A stretch of DNA of 64,000 nt, taken from assembly GCA_963853835.1 (NCBI GenBank), contig OY970825.1, positions 32,685,670-32,749,669 of the forward strand. The letters run 5' to 3'. Made by a program: the position numbers and the translations under genes. The notes beneath the pieces were generated by a model. The model had not been told where the DNA came from. It was given only the letters and a program-made list of their open reading frames with translations, and made no database searches. The stretch is from Calendula officinalis. Taxonomy: Eukaryota; Streptophyta; Magnoliopsida; Asterales; Asteraceae. Shown one piece after another: positions 34,384 to 46,968 of the stretch; the stretch's first letter is position 1, and each line of letters starts with the position of its first letter.

Positions 34384-35607
34384 ATGGTGAACCCAAGAAG
34401 TGGAGAGATTCCACGAGTTCATGAGACGGATTCAAATCGAATCCCGACTCATCCCGGTAATAATGGAGAAGGTTCCGGTTTGGATGTAAATCAAACCCCG
34501 GTAACTATGGAAGCTATCCAGAAATTGTTTACCCAAATAAGGGAAGTGGTGAATGAGGATGTGAACCGGATCTTGACTAACCGGTTCAATGAAGAGAAGA
34601 ATGATAATTCTAAGTCCCGTGGGGGAAGTAAGTCTTCGGGTAGCAAGACCCGTATCGTGGAGCCATCGACCGAGGAAAGCAACGATTCGGGGTTGGAGGA
34701 AAGAGAAGGATGTACATACAAGGCATTCATGACGTGCAACCCCGGTGTGTATTATGGAAGTTCGGAACCGAAGGTGACGATGCGTTGGATTCGGGAAACC
34801 GAGCAAGTGCTAGAAAGTACCAAGTGTTTAAAGAAAGACATGGTCATTTATGCATCCCGGCAGTTGAAGGATGAAGCGTTGACATGGTGGGATACCATGT
34901 ATGAGACTTTGGGAAAGAAAGTGTACAAGATGTCGTGGAAGGAGTTCACGAGAAGGTTGAAGGAAAAGTTTTGTCCCGAGAGAGATCTAGAAGAGTTGCA
35001 AGAAGAGTTCATGTTCATCAAGAAGGGAGATATGTCAGTGGAAGAATACACCAAAAAGTTTACGGGATTACTCCCGTTTGTAATCAAGTCCTATCCGACG
35101 GAGCGTATGAAGGTGGTTCGGTATGCAAATGGACTACCACCGGAGTTTGAATTGGAAGTCAAGCGAGCGACCACGTTGGATGAGGCCATTAGTACCGCTC
35201 GAGGTGTTGAGAGGGTTTTTCGGCGAAAGGCACAAGAGTCGGCATCAGGAAAAGAAAAGAAGAAGTTTGATAGTAGCTTGGGATTAACAAAGAAAGAAGG
35301 ATTGGGGTCGAGTTCGTCAAAGCATAGCGGTATTGGAAGTTGCCAAGGTTGTGGAAATAATCACCGTGGGGAATGCAGGGCAAATTCGGCTATATGCTTC
35401 AAGTGTGGTCGAGTAGGACACCGAGCAAAGGATTGCAAAGTAAGGAACCTCGAGGAAGTGGAATGCTACACTTGTCACGAGGTGGGACACTTTAGTAGTG
35501 CGTGCCCAAGGAAGAGAACCGACACGTCGGCATCAACCGCCAACAAGAATCGGGTGAAGGAAACTCGTGGAGCCGCTTCAGGTAATTCGTTTATGAAATT
35601 TTGGTAG
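34384..35607 (+). CDS. Gypsy Gag (407 aa), intact
   Basis: Structural capsid/nucleocapsid protein that packages element RNA. The retrotransposon gag domain (residues ~110-270) shows TMRWIRETEQVLESTKC, RQLKDEALTWWDTM, SWKEFTRRLKEKFCP, EEFMFIKKGDMSVEEYTKKF and RYANGLPPEF. The basic tail has three zinc knuckles: CQGCGNNHRGEC (a short variant), CFKCGRVGHRAKDC and CYTCHEVGHFSSAC. The ORF ends normally after GNSFMKFW without running into a protease, unlike full gypsy Gag-Pol. The ATG lies 243 bp after the LTR. An intact gag beside missing pol suggests Gag itself is under selection in these elements. Confidence 0.93.
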   Translation: MVNPRSGEIPRVHETDSNRIPTHPGNNGEGSGLDVNQTPVTMEAIQKLFTQIREVVNEDVNRILTNRFNEEKNDNSKSRGGSKSSGSKTRIVEPSTEESNDSGLEEREGCTYKAFMTCNPGVYYGSSEPKVTMRWIRETEQVLESTKCLKKDMVIYASRQLKDEALTWWDTMYETLGKKVYKMSWKEFTRRLKEKFCPERDLEELQEEFMFIKKGDMSVEEYTKKFTGLLPFVIKSYPTERMKVVRYANGLPPEFELEVKRATTLDEAISTARGVERVFRRKAQESASGKEKKKFDSSLGLTKKEGLGSSSSKHSGIGSCQGCGNNHRGECRANSAICFKCGRVGHRAKDCKVRNLEEVECYTCHEVGHFSSACPRKRTDTSASTANKNRVKETRGAASGNSFMKFW

Positions 35608-37689
35608 ATAATCGGAATTTAATTGCTTTTATGTCGCACAAATTGGTGCTTATGTGATATAAGTATGGAAATAATTATAGATGGAATATATGATGTGAAA
35701 AATAAGTTTGGGAGATAATCTCCCCGGGTTACTATGTGTATAGTTATGGGTTGGCGACCGGTATGTCGCGGGAAATAAGAATAGAAAGGATTATGTCATT
35801 ATAAATTATCGGAAGGGAATCATAAGAATAGTAATTGTGCTCAAAGAAAGAGTAGTAGTACAGTGAAGTACTAAGTTTCGGTAAGACTAGTAAAGTATGA
35901 ATGGAAAGCTATAGAAATAATGATTTTGAAAATAGAACTTTAGTGTTCGGTGGAAATCCTGATAAGTAGTGCAGATATTCAAGTCAGGGTTGACGTGTGC
36001 AATGGCAAGGGTGAATAGTTATTGGTAAAGTTTATAAAAATAAAAATAAAAAAAAAAAAAAAAAGAGATAGTTCAAGGTTGGGTATCGATCGGAGTCAAC
36101 GGGTTGACTCATAAGGACCGTGTGAATCGGTAAAATATGGATAATTAGAAGGGTGTTAGTGGTTACCTCGGTGGTAAAGGAAAGATTGGAAAGTAGTAAT
36201 GTTAAGAAAGCATGTTTAGTAAAGGTCGATTGATAAATAAATTGGTTAGTGAATTTGTGCATACCGTGTGGTATTGGGTGTAAGTGGAAAAGTGAAAATG
36301 TGGATAGAAAATGTGATTGATTGTGAAAGAAAATGATAGCATGATGCTAAACGAATGAGGCATACAGGAATAGTATGCAAGATGAAATGGTATTGTATGA
36401 GTCACTTTGGATTGGAGGCTTTCCGATCATTGTGACAGTTTGGACCTTGATGGATTGGAGGCTTTCCGATCATCTCGGTGGCATAGTTAAAGTATGAACT
36501 GATGAATCAGAATTGTGAGGTTTATATCTGTCGTATGTAGAACCGTAAGGTTAGTTGTTGTTATGATTTTTATGGCAAGTGAGAACTTGGATTGAAAGTT
36601 CGGGTAGTGTTTAAGTAGAAGTATGTGTAGGAGATACCTACAAGTTAATGGTTCATGAAAAAGGAATGCGTTAGGAAGCAAAGTGGTTAGAAGCCAATGA
36701 ATGGTGAAAGATATATTATGGGTGGCTAGGCCACAATTGGATATGATCGAGGCTCTAGAGCCGGTAATCGGGAAATTCAAGTATGGTATAAGGATGTTTG
36801 AAGGAAATTATAAAAAAAAAAGTATAAGTAATTGGATGAAAGTTAAAAAGTAATAGAGATTTGGTATTGATTTGAATGGAAGTTGTTAATCGATGGTGGA
36901 AATCGAAATCGAGGAAAAATGGAACAATTGAGAAAGGAAATCTAAATAGGAAATCGGGAATGAAAAGCTTGGAAAGCGATGCCTTAGTAATAAGAATATG
37001 GAAATTTTGCAAAGTAAGTTTGACTTTAATCATAAGTCAAGGTTGGCCAACTAGTGGATTGTTGACTTTAGTCAAAATTGGGTTTTGACTTTCGTTTGAA
37101 TTGGTTAGTCAAGGATAAGAGCATAATGTATCATCTTCATGTGTAAGATAGTGGGTAATGGATTAATGGAAACAATGGTAGTCAAAGGGTCGACTTTAAA
37201 CCGTTGGGTATCTCGAGTTGAATTTAGGAACCGAGTATGATTGTTGTTGGACCATGAAGGTAAGGACGATTGTTAAGGAATTTATGGCTAATGGATCACT
37301 AGTGGGAAAGGAAATTGTCAAGAAATGGTTGACTTTGTGCTAAGTCAAAGATGGAACAATGTTGATAATTTGGTCAAAGCGAGGGGTTGACTATCATTTT
37401 GGTCAAATGGTTATTAGTAATGATTGGGTCATATCACCCCAAGGGGGATACAGAATTTGGTTAAAAGATGGGAAATGTTAAGGTCAAATTGTGAAACTTT
37501 GACCCGTTCGGGTATTAGAAACTCAAATTGGATTTTTGACCCGTTTGAGCATAACGGTGTTAAGTGTCTTTAAATGTATAATTGTTATTGGATCATGATT
37601 GGAAAAGTTTGATGGTAATAAATACGAGAGAATAGAAGCGGAATGGGGATTGGAAATCCTTGAGTTGATTCCGAGGACGGAATCCTTTT
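35608..37689 (+). other. Non-coding interior of the gag-only element
   Basis: No protease, RT, RNase H or integrase motif is found in any frame. A duplicated GATTGGAGGCTTTCCGATCAT occurs near 36409 and 36454. The part at 37010-37530 is crowded with TTGACT/AGTCAA/GGTCAAA, W-box-like motifs, about 15 or more by eye. Confidence 0.8.
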
Positions 37690-37703
37690 AAGGGGTGGAT
37701 AGT
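37690..37703 (+). other. Polypurine tract of the gag-only element
   Basis: AAGGGGTGGATAGT lies directly before the 3' LTR. Confidence 0.75.
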
Positions 37704-39940
37704 TGTAACGACCCGAAATTTTATATTAAATAAATTATACAAAAATATGATAAACAAGGATAAATCATTTAAAGAACGTGGGAATTGGTTTCGTGTCATT
37801 TGGACATCGTATGAGAAAGTTACGGTCGAAACCGTGTCGAAAGGAATAACAAAAAGTGCAGCCTTAGCTGCCAGGTATAGATAGCGGCGCTATCTTAGAT
37901 AGCGGCGCTATCTTGTGCAACGTTGGATCAGCGATCCGAAATAGCGGTGGGGAAAAAACGCGATTTCGAGATAGCGCCTGAGATAGCGGCGCTATCTCCC
38001 ACGCGAATTAACGCGGGATTAGAAATAGCGGCGCTATCTTTAAGATAGCGGCGCTATCTTGGTCAGATCTGCATAAAAACGTGAAAATTAGGGTTTTTGC
38101 TCATTTTTCACCCAAGTTGTGGTGCAGCCGATTTTAGAGAGAGAAGGGGCGATTTTGGTGATTCCTTGCTCAAATCTTCATCAATCTTGAAGGATCTAAA
38201 CGTCAAAGGTAAGATTTCTTGATTGTTGATGTTATCTAGCTAGTTATGAACTTTGTATGGGTAGAAATGGTGGTTTGGGGAACCATCCATGTCATCTTTG
38301 GGGAAGATGACTAATTATGGGTGTAGAACACTCATTGTAAACTGGTAATCGATGTGTACAAGTTGGATTTGGGATTATTGATGGAAATCTTGAACTAGGG
38401 TTTGAGATTTCACCAAGTTGGATGAACTTGGTGGTTAAGAATGTTGTTATGGGTTTATTGGTAGCTAGTTATGGATAATAACTAGATTTTATGATGATAT
38501 GGATGATAGGTCAAGAAGGCCTAAAGATTGGTGACATTTCACAAGTTGGAAAGCAAGGATTCGTGTTGTTAGACACGATTTGAAGTTAGCTTGGCTAAGG
38601 TGAGTACATGAGACTTTTACTGGGTACATAGCAAATGATTTTGAAAACTATGATGTTTTAAGAGTCTTTATTAATAAACGTTTTTAATAAAGATATGATT
38701 GATACGATAAGAAAATGCTAGTAATGAACTATTTAAGTATGTTTAAATGATTAATGATTTAGAAAGAGTTATGATAATGAAAAGTATGTAATGAGTTTTC
38801 ATAAATAAGATGCATGAATAAAGATAATGATTTAAAAGAGCTTGATAATCGGTTTATCAAAAATATGTATTAATAAAGCTTGAGACAATGATTTTTAAGT
38901 AATAAGAATTGATTAGTATATTATACTAATGAGAGTAATTATTGACTTACTAAGAGAATAAGAATAAAGTGACTAGTAATAGACACGTATTCTAGTCAAA
39001 GAGGAGTCAAAGTAATATGATTTTGATAAACAATAAATATGTTTTAAATTGGTAAAGGACTTAGTAAAGTCGAGATTGAAACGGAATAAGTAAAGAGAAC
39101 AAAATGATAAATTAGAATATATGTATTCTAATAAGTGACGAATTCGATGAAAGGAGCTGATGCTCATATTTGATGAAAGGAGCTGAGGCTCATATGTGAA
39201 ATGAAAAATCCGGAATAAGACCGCCCAGAAATGGGGGAGCATGAGACGTCTACTTGGGGTGGTACCTCCCTGCGCAAAGAGTAGAATGTCACAGTTTACG
39301 ACACTCAATGATGGGTGAGCATGACGACCCGGGAACGGGGAGAGCTTATGAATCTCGGTAAGATGGGGGTTCCCAATTACCTTGATAGTTTACCTATGAC
39401 GTCCCATATCGGGATAGTTGGCTTCGGAGAGGTCCGTCGCATATGTGATAATGAAAGTGTAAGTTTGGAGATAACTTACAAGTATGTGATTAGATGACGA
39501 GTAAGCTTACGGTAAGCTTATTAGTTTATACGGTTAAATGAATGGAAGATGAATTATGAATTAATAAGAAATGATAAGGATAAGTATTTTTAATGTTATA
39601 AATAATATTTTATAAATCTTTTGAGAATGGGTCGAAAACCCATGTATCTCACGAGACTATTTTGTCTCACGTACTACTTTGTTTTTGGCTATGTACTCAG
39701 GTTCAGGATCGTTGGATTAGAGGGTCGCGTTAGAAGTGGCCCAGTGTTGGTTAGCTCGGGAGCTTGTAGGTAGTTCTCGTTTATCCTATGGTTATGATAT
39801 TATCTTTGTAACACCGGATTTTACAACTCTGATAAATGTTTTAATGGTTTTTGTTAAACCGTATTTCTGGATATTGGACATTGTAGTATTTTTATTTAAA
39901 AATATGATTTAAAAAGTGTTTTGAAAATTGAGGTGTTACA
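37704..39940 (+). repeat. 3' LTR of the gag-only element
   Basis: Nearly identical to 31925-34141. It has one extra 20-bp unit containing AGATAGCGGCGCTATCT (near 38040-38060), so five palindromes instead of four. Confidence 0.93.
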
Positions 39941-40237
39941 ATAATGCTCCAACCGTATCCTTTCTGCCGGTTTCCTTGTTCCAATAATTCGGTCAAACTC
40001 CAAGACTTCACCGGAAGCCTAATTCAACAATCATACAATGTTCAACATCACATAATACTAATAATGTATCCATTAATCACTAGATACCATCAACTAACAC
40101 TTTCCCCCAATTATGGTAATTTACCAAACCCTAGGTTTAACCAACCCGTAAGATTCTTACCAACCGAAATCATACACTTGTTTCCTTTGTTAATATACCA
40201 TCTATTAAGTGTATACATCATTTATTCACCATAAACC

Positions 40238-40890
40238 TGTTGGAATATGCTTCACGCGTATAACATATAGTTATATGGCTAGTTGTTTGTGAGCCTAAAG
40301 GGTCACACACTTAAACACTAAACACCATTATATAATTAGTGTAATTAGTGTAATTACATTAATTATTAATATATAAGCTATAAGCTTGTGTATAATAAGT
40401 TTAATATTAATTGTTAATATTGAAACTTTATTGTGAGCAAAATGGAAGAAACAAATGACTAGGGACTAAAGTGAAAATGGAACAATGGTTTATGGAAATC
40501 ATTGATGGGTCTTTATGGCACCATTAAGAGTGTTGAATGGCTCTATAAACTCACCCTTGACCACCCATTTTGGCTATCCCCAACACACACTTGTATGTGT
40601 TTTTGTTTCTTTTTGCTCTCAAGATTCAAGGACTAGCATCCTCCATTGGTGTTCTTGCTTGTGTTGTGTGGATTTCTTTTAGAGGTATTCTAATTGAATA
40701 CTTGGTTTCAATCCATCATCAAATCCATCTGAATCCACAACAAGATCAAAGGCTTCAAGGGTATGAAATGTTCATCCAATCTCTTTGATTTTCTTATAGT
40801 TTAATTGTATGATTGATATCAAGATCCGTTCATGGTGATTAAATCTTTCCGCTGCGTTTTGTTACTTGTAATAACCGAAAATCACCATTA
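40238..40890 (+). repeat. 5' LTR of the copia element
   Basis: Contains TATAAAC (about 40552) as probable promoter, followed by CTCACCC. The 72-codon ORF at 40570 has an exact copy at 47301 in the other LTR and is not considered a gene. Confidence 0.9.
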
Positions 40891-42840
40891 GTGGTATCAC
40901 GAGTCATTATATTAATCATATAATTAGCTAGATTTTGTGAAAAGTGGCAAAAACCAATCTTTTTTGTGTTTTTTAAAATTCCGATCGGACCAAACACAAA
41001 AACCCTACGGGTTTTTTAATTTAATTTTCGGATTTTTATAAAAATATGGGTTAAAATATGGTATTTTTGGAACCCTATTGTCACTTGTTACAAAATCATA
41101 TCAAAAAATTAATCTTGTTATTGTTTTTTTGATTATTTGGCTTGGAATTTAATTTTTAATTCCATTTTGTTGATATGGCAACACATGTATTTTTGCCATA
41201 TCCCAAGCCAAAGCCTTGTCAATTGTTGCTTGTTTGTGCAAACCGATGAAAGCCTAGACCGTTTGTGAATGAATGTGGTTGATGTTTGGTTGTTTGGTTG
41301 TTTTGGGAAAAGCCTTGTTTTTTGGCTTAATTGTTGTAATTTGTTTCATTTTTTTTTCTTTTATTTTTGGTGCCATTTTTGGGGCAATTTGTAATGTAAA
41401 AGTAATAGAATAGATTGTACTTATTTTATCTTTTTATTGTAAATTGTTGACAAAAAATATTGAAGACTAATGAAGAAAACAACAAATTTCCGTCACAAAA
41501 GCGAGGGCTGTACGAAAACAGGTTTTCCAGAGGCATACGGACTCCGTTTTGGGCGATTCAAAAGCCTAAAATGCTTGCAAAGTCGTGGGCTACAACTTTC
41601 CAGAAGGCCGGGAAGACCAACGACGAATCCTTCAGTGACTTTTCGGGCTTCAAAGTCCGCTGGAATTTTCTGGCAGATTACACTTTTTCACAATTTTGGG
41701 TTCTACTTGCTCAAGAATGTCTTGGAGCAAGTGGGAGCCCATTGGGTTTATGTAGGCCCGTTTGGGTTCATGTTGGCCCGTCCCCTAGTTTGACCCTTCG
41801 GTCCGTCGTGATGACTCACGTGACCGAACCTAGGATTTCATCGGTCGAGGTTTGCACAAAATTTGTTGCATGTTTTATTTATGTTTGTGGTTGTTTTCTT
41901 TTCCTATTAGATACAAGTAAATAAAACAATTAAAAACGGTTGTTTGACACAAACATTAAAACATCCAAACATTTAATCATCGATAATTACTAGTTAATCA
42001 TTGATGATTAAACCTTTAATCTAAAAGTGTTTTGAGATTAAACTAAGTTTAAATATGATTTGAAACTTAAAATAATCGTTAATCATTGATGATTAAACCT
42101 TTAATCTAAAATTATTTTGAGATTAAACTAAGTTTAAATACGATTTGAAACTTAAACCTTAATAATCGTTAAATGTTTTTATCGTTTATTAAACGACTTA
42201 TGAAGTGCTATGAATGAAGTACATGATTCATTCATATCTTAATAAAATTTTATTAATTAAAATTTAACATACCTAAAATTTAAGTCACGCCGTCCAATCG
42301 GTTGTAAATCACTTGCTTCTATTTTTGAATTCACGTGAGACGTGGTTTGAATCTAGATCCGAGGTCATTATTCTCTACGCGTGAGACCTAGATCTATTTT
42401 GACATGATTTCACATTGGATGACTTAATCGAGTTAACGGTGAGACCTTGACTCGAGGCGACGATGCGACAAACATGCCACTTGACCCTAGATGCTTGTTC
42501 ACTAGGTGCCATAAAGTCCCATACCTCTAAGAGTCGCACTTGTAATGCAATTGTTGATCGTCACCTACCTATTGGATCTATCACCTCTAGCAGATCAACT
42601 GATGCGGTGATAGATGCTCAATGGGATCTTAGCTTTTAATTAAAATTAATTGGGTAGTTAATTGATTAAAAGAAATTATTATTGAAAATACTATTTTTTG
42701 AACTTTGGTTGTTATACAGATAACAACAACATCAAAACCTAAGTATCTCCACTCAAAAATCAGTTCTTGAAAACTGAAACTGACTAATATCAACTTTATC
42801 TACTGATATCGAATTCTAAGGATTGTCCTTAGAGATGAGA
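40891..42840 (+). other. Long leader of the copia element
   Basis: About 2 kb before gag, mostly untranslated. A 154-codon ORF (41460-41924) is not recognised and has no homology I know. An ~80-bp tandem duplication lies at 41994-42072 and 42076-42155 (unit with GATGATTAAACCTTTAATC and TTTGAAACTTAAA). Confidence 0.6.
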
Positions 42841-42869
42841 AAGTTGATACACCTATAAGAGGCCTTACC

Positions 42870-43560
42870 TGAGGCACCTCCTGTCAGTGATTCTGCTGCT
42901 TTTCGTCAAGCCTTTACCGAAACGTTTAACGAACACCAAGAAGTTGCTACTCCTATGCTGTGAGCATGAACCCCGAGATTCGAAAGTACTTCGAGGAACT
43001 CACAGCATATGACATGATAAGCGAGTTGAAAATGACATTTCAACAAAAGGCAGAACTTGAACTGTTCAAAACAGTTAAAGCATTCCACGCTTGCAATCAG
43101 GAGGACGGCCAATCAGTTAGCACTTACATCTTGAATATGCAATGCTATCTTGATCCAATGGAACGTCTTGGTTACCCCTTACCACAAGTTCTTGGAATGA
43201 GCTTGATTCTTACCTCACTATCCAAGGACTATGACCAGTTTGAAAAGTGTTTAAAAAGTACATAGCATGGGGAAGACAATCGTTGAACATGCTATGGTAC
43301 AACTGGTTGAGCAAGGGTTACCCAATACTTTTCTTGCAATCAGGGAAGGTAAACCGCAAGCACAAGGCAAGAGTCTAGGTAAGGGTAAGCTAGTTTACTT
43401 TTCCAAACCTACGATTCCCCCACCTGCTAAAAAGGAGCACCCTGCAAAGGATATTTCTTGCCATCATTGCGATGAAACTGGCCATTGAAGGAGGAATTGT
43501 CCTGCCTACTTGGCAGAGTTGATGAAGGACAAATGTGTTCTAGTTAGCACATTAGGTATC
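42870..43560 (+). pseudogene. Copia Gag remnant
   Basis: Reads MNPEIRKYFEELTAYDMISE, LKMTFQQKAELELFKTVKA and YILNMQCYLDPMERLGYPLP, the copia gag (UBN2-type) domain. A TAG is at 43263-43265, then more gag in another frame. The zinc knuckle CHHCDETGH is followed by a stop and RRNCPAYL, where related proteins have Trp. Broken by at least two stops and a frameshift. Confidence 0.8.
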
Positions 43561-46130
43561 TTCATTATAGAACTCTATACTTTTCGTGATAAATCTTGAG
43601 TGTATGACACTAGTTGTGGAACTCACATTTACACAAATGTGCAAGATTGAATGTGAAGTAGAAAGCTAAATGAATGGAAGCTGTGATCTTATCCTTCCTA
43701 ATGCGTTAATTATTGTTTTGAACAATTGTCAATTATGCATTGTTTAGCTTTATCGTTTGTTGAATAATGGATTATGATATTTTGTTTTATGAAAAATAAC
43801 ATTTTTTTATAACTATTCCTTGTAATAGTATGTTTGAAATTAATATGCATGATCCTAATTCAAACGATAGTTCTATATACAAATGTAGCACTCAAGAATC
43901 CAAATTGGTTTGGATTCTACTTACCTAGAGCATCGTCATCTTTTCCACATAAACAAGAAACGCGTTTTGATACTAAAACTCGACGGACTTCTTTACAAAT
44001 GATTATGAATCATTTAAAATGCCTCTCTTGTATATTATGGAAAGATAACAAGAAAGCTTTTCTCCCAAGTTGGCGAAAGAGCTACAAATCTACTTGGACT
44101 CATACATACTGATGTATGTGGCCCTTTTAGAACTAAGACTAGGGAAGGTGCCACCTACTTTCACTGATGATATCATTCGATGTGGTTATGTTTACTTGAT
44201 TAAACATCAACATGGAAGCTTTAATGATATCAGTCGATATGGTTATGTTTACTTGATTAGACATAAACATGAAATCTTTGAAACGTTCAAAGCTTTCTAA
44301 AGTAAAAGTAGAAAATCAACTCAGCAAGACAACAAAGGCTTTCAGTCCTGATTAAGGATGAAAGTACATGAGTCAAGAGTTTCTGGATCATCCCTCACAT
44401 CGTGAGATTGTCTCACAATTCACTCTTTCATACACTCCACAAGATAATGGTGCGTCTGGAAGGAGATATCGGACCCTGTATGACATGGTGCGATCTATGA
44501 TGAGTCCTACTACTCTTACACTATCCTTTTGAGGGGCATGCACTGAAGTCTGCTGCTCGAATACTTGATATGGTTCCGACCAAAAGGTTAAAAAGACACC
44601 ATATGAGATATGGCGTGGGAAAGTCCCTAATTTGTCTTACTTGAGGATCTGGGGTTGTGAGGATCTCGTGGAACGAGACATGCCGAACAAACTCGAGCCC
44701 ATATCTATCAAGTATATCTTCGATTACTATTTTACTTCCTAACTGAGAACAAATTGTTGTTACTCGGTATGCTGAGTTTCTTGAGAACAGTCTCATTTCA
44801 CAAAGCAAGTGGGAGCACTATAGACTTTGACAAGATTCAAAGTGAAGATACACAACCTTCTGGTAACACTAGCAAATATCATTCTGAGGCTGGACATATA
44901 GATGTTGGACCACAGGATGATGTTGTTCCCATTCATAGATCCGCAAGGACACTTCATGCACCTGAACGATATAGATTTATGTCGATGCTGAGGAGCAAGT
45001 TTTGAGGATCATTATGAACCCCCTAACTATCAAGTTGCATTATCGAATTTTGAATTTGAAAAATGACTTGAAGCTATGAATGCGAAAATAAAATCCATGA
45101 GAGACAATCAAGTTTTGAACTTAGTTGATCTTTCTCAAAACAATAAGACTGTTGACATGGATGAAAATATACACACCTATAAATCTCTCATAGTAGCAAA
45201 AGGTTACACTCAATCCTACTGGATTGACAATGATGAAACCTTCTCGCCTGTTACTAAAGACATTAGGATTCTTATAGCCAAAGTAGTGTACTATGACTAT
45301 GAAATTTGGTTGATGATGAAATCAAAACGTTTGTTTCACCTGAAGCCCAAACTGAGTATGTGTATATATGAAAGCTAGTGGGAGCGTTGTCGTTTCTCAA
45401 GTCATACATGTTGATGACATGTCACTCATGTGAAACAATATGCCATGCCACAAGATGAAAATCCTGGCTTGGAAAATGTTTCGACATGATGGATTGTAGG
45501 GACACGACATACATACTTGAAGTAAAGATCTATAATGATAGATCAAAGCGGTTAATTGGTTTAAGTCAAAGTGCTTACATTGACAAATTTCTAAATGGTT
45601 TAGAGTGGTACTCCCAAACGAGGAAGTCCTCGTATGCCATGAGTGAGACTCAAGGACCTTCCACACCTGATGTGGTGAAGCGGATGAATGTAATCCCCTA
45701 TGAATCGGCTATTGCATTCATCATGTACGCTGTAAGGAGCACTAGGCCAAATGTAACGTCCTTAGGGGGCCTTACTAGAAAATACCAACAGAATTCATGA
45801 GAGGTCATTGGATTGCTGTTAAGAACACATTGAAGTATTTTAAAGTACTGGAGATATGTTTCTTGGTCATGGTGGAGATACTGAACTGAAACTAAGTATA
45901 CTTGCTATACTTATGTTGGTTTTGAAATAGGTCGTGATGACGCTAGATCCTATTTACGAAGGTTCACTACATTCGAATGGTTTATCGAGATATGTGAAAT
46001 TCGTACACTTAAAGTTCAAACAGATAACTAACTAGCTGACGCTTTATCGAACTCAATGTCTTGTACCAAACATCTTGAATATGAATGGAACATTGGACTT
46101 CGACAAGCTAGTAGTTTCATGTAAATCTGT
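43561..46130 (+). pseudogene. Copia Pol remnant (integrase, RT, RNase H)
   Basis: Recognisable pieces in scattered frames: VYDTSCGTHI (about 43600), LGLIHTDVCGPFRTKTREGA of the integrase core (44085-44150), TPYEIWRGKVPNLSYLRIWG (about 44600-44660), IVAKGYTQ and ETFSPV of RT (45190-45250), then RNase H pieces ending in TLKVQTDN, stop, LADAL (46015-46045). Large parts, including the RT active site, are missing. Not functional. Confidence 0.8.
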
Positions 46131-46958
46131 TTTAGTATTTGGATAATGGAACTGTGAGCAGTTTATATTGGAATAAATTGATATATTTGATATGATCGTT
46201 TTTATATGAATATCTACTGTGTTCTATATTTGCATGTTTATATCCTTGAATATTTACTGTGTTTTATATTCTAAATTGTCCATTGTCATATTGATAATAT
46301 GGGAATATTATTAAGACAAATCTGAGGGCATTGATGACATTATCTTAGTATGACTAAGGATGATGAAATCAAACTCACATGTCGCTCATAACGATGCACG
46401 ATTGGACTGACCCAAACTATGAGAAATCACTTCTTGGATTTATGTCACAAGTGAATCTCACAAAGGCTTTGTCACTTATCCTCTGACTTGAGATGCAAGT
46501 TGGTTTGTGTATGTAGAGGGGCAAACTTTGATGTGGTTAAACGCTGACCTGAATAAGGCTGCTATAACAACCATTATCGGGTTTATCATTAAGCATATGA
46601 CAGACACGTGCAGTCAATATAGAATTTGTTCCTCCACGTATGTGGATTAGATACTACTGGGCCCCTCGATGATTTTGAATAGATGTATGTGTGGCCACAC
46701 CCAAAAGGTAATCAAGATGAATCTTGATTGGTTTTGGTAATCTATTTCATTATATAGATCGAGAAACAGAATCGTTGAAGTTTTAGATTGACATTGATCC
46801 TTGTCTAAAATTCAACATAGTATCAGTAACAAAAGGATAACTGCTTGAAAAACTTTGAACAAAGATTTTATGAAACTCCTCATATACTCCTAGGGGCATT
46901 GGCGGGTTGCTAGACTCTAACCTTTGCTTGTATAACTACTTGATGTTATCACGTGCGC
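46131..46958 (+). other. 3' untranslated region of the copia element
   Basis: No ORF recognised between the RNase H remnant and the purine tract; A+T-rich. Confidence 0.55.
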
Positions 46959-46968
46959 AAGTGGGAGC

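Larger units (their letters stand above)
31925..39940 (+). mobile_element. Gag-only Ty3/gypsy element (8.0 kb, non-autonomous)
   Basis: Complete element with 5-bp duplication ATAAT (31920-31924, 39941-39945), LTRs of 2217 and 2237 bp, primer-binding site, one gag ORF and about 2.1 kb without pol. It fits the TR-GAG type of gag-only plant elements. The two LTRs differ by about nine substitutions (counted by eye) and one 20-bp palindrome unit, so insertion is recent. Protease, RT and integrase must come from a partner element. Confidence 0.92.

Noticed and set aside
36032..37033. Minus-strand ORFs in the interior of the gag-only element
   Set aside because: Hydrophobic low-complexity translations of A/G-rich DNA, no pol motif on either strand.
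41460..41924. 154-codon ORF in the copia leader
   Set aside because: No domain recognised, biased composition, and an overlapping ORF in another frame; kept only as part of the leader description.
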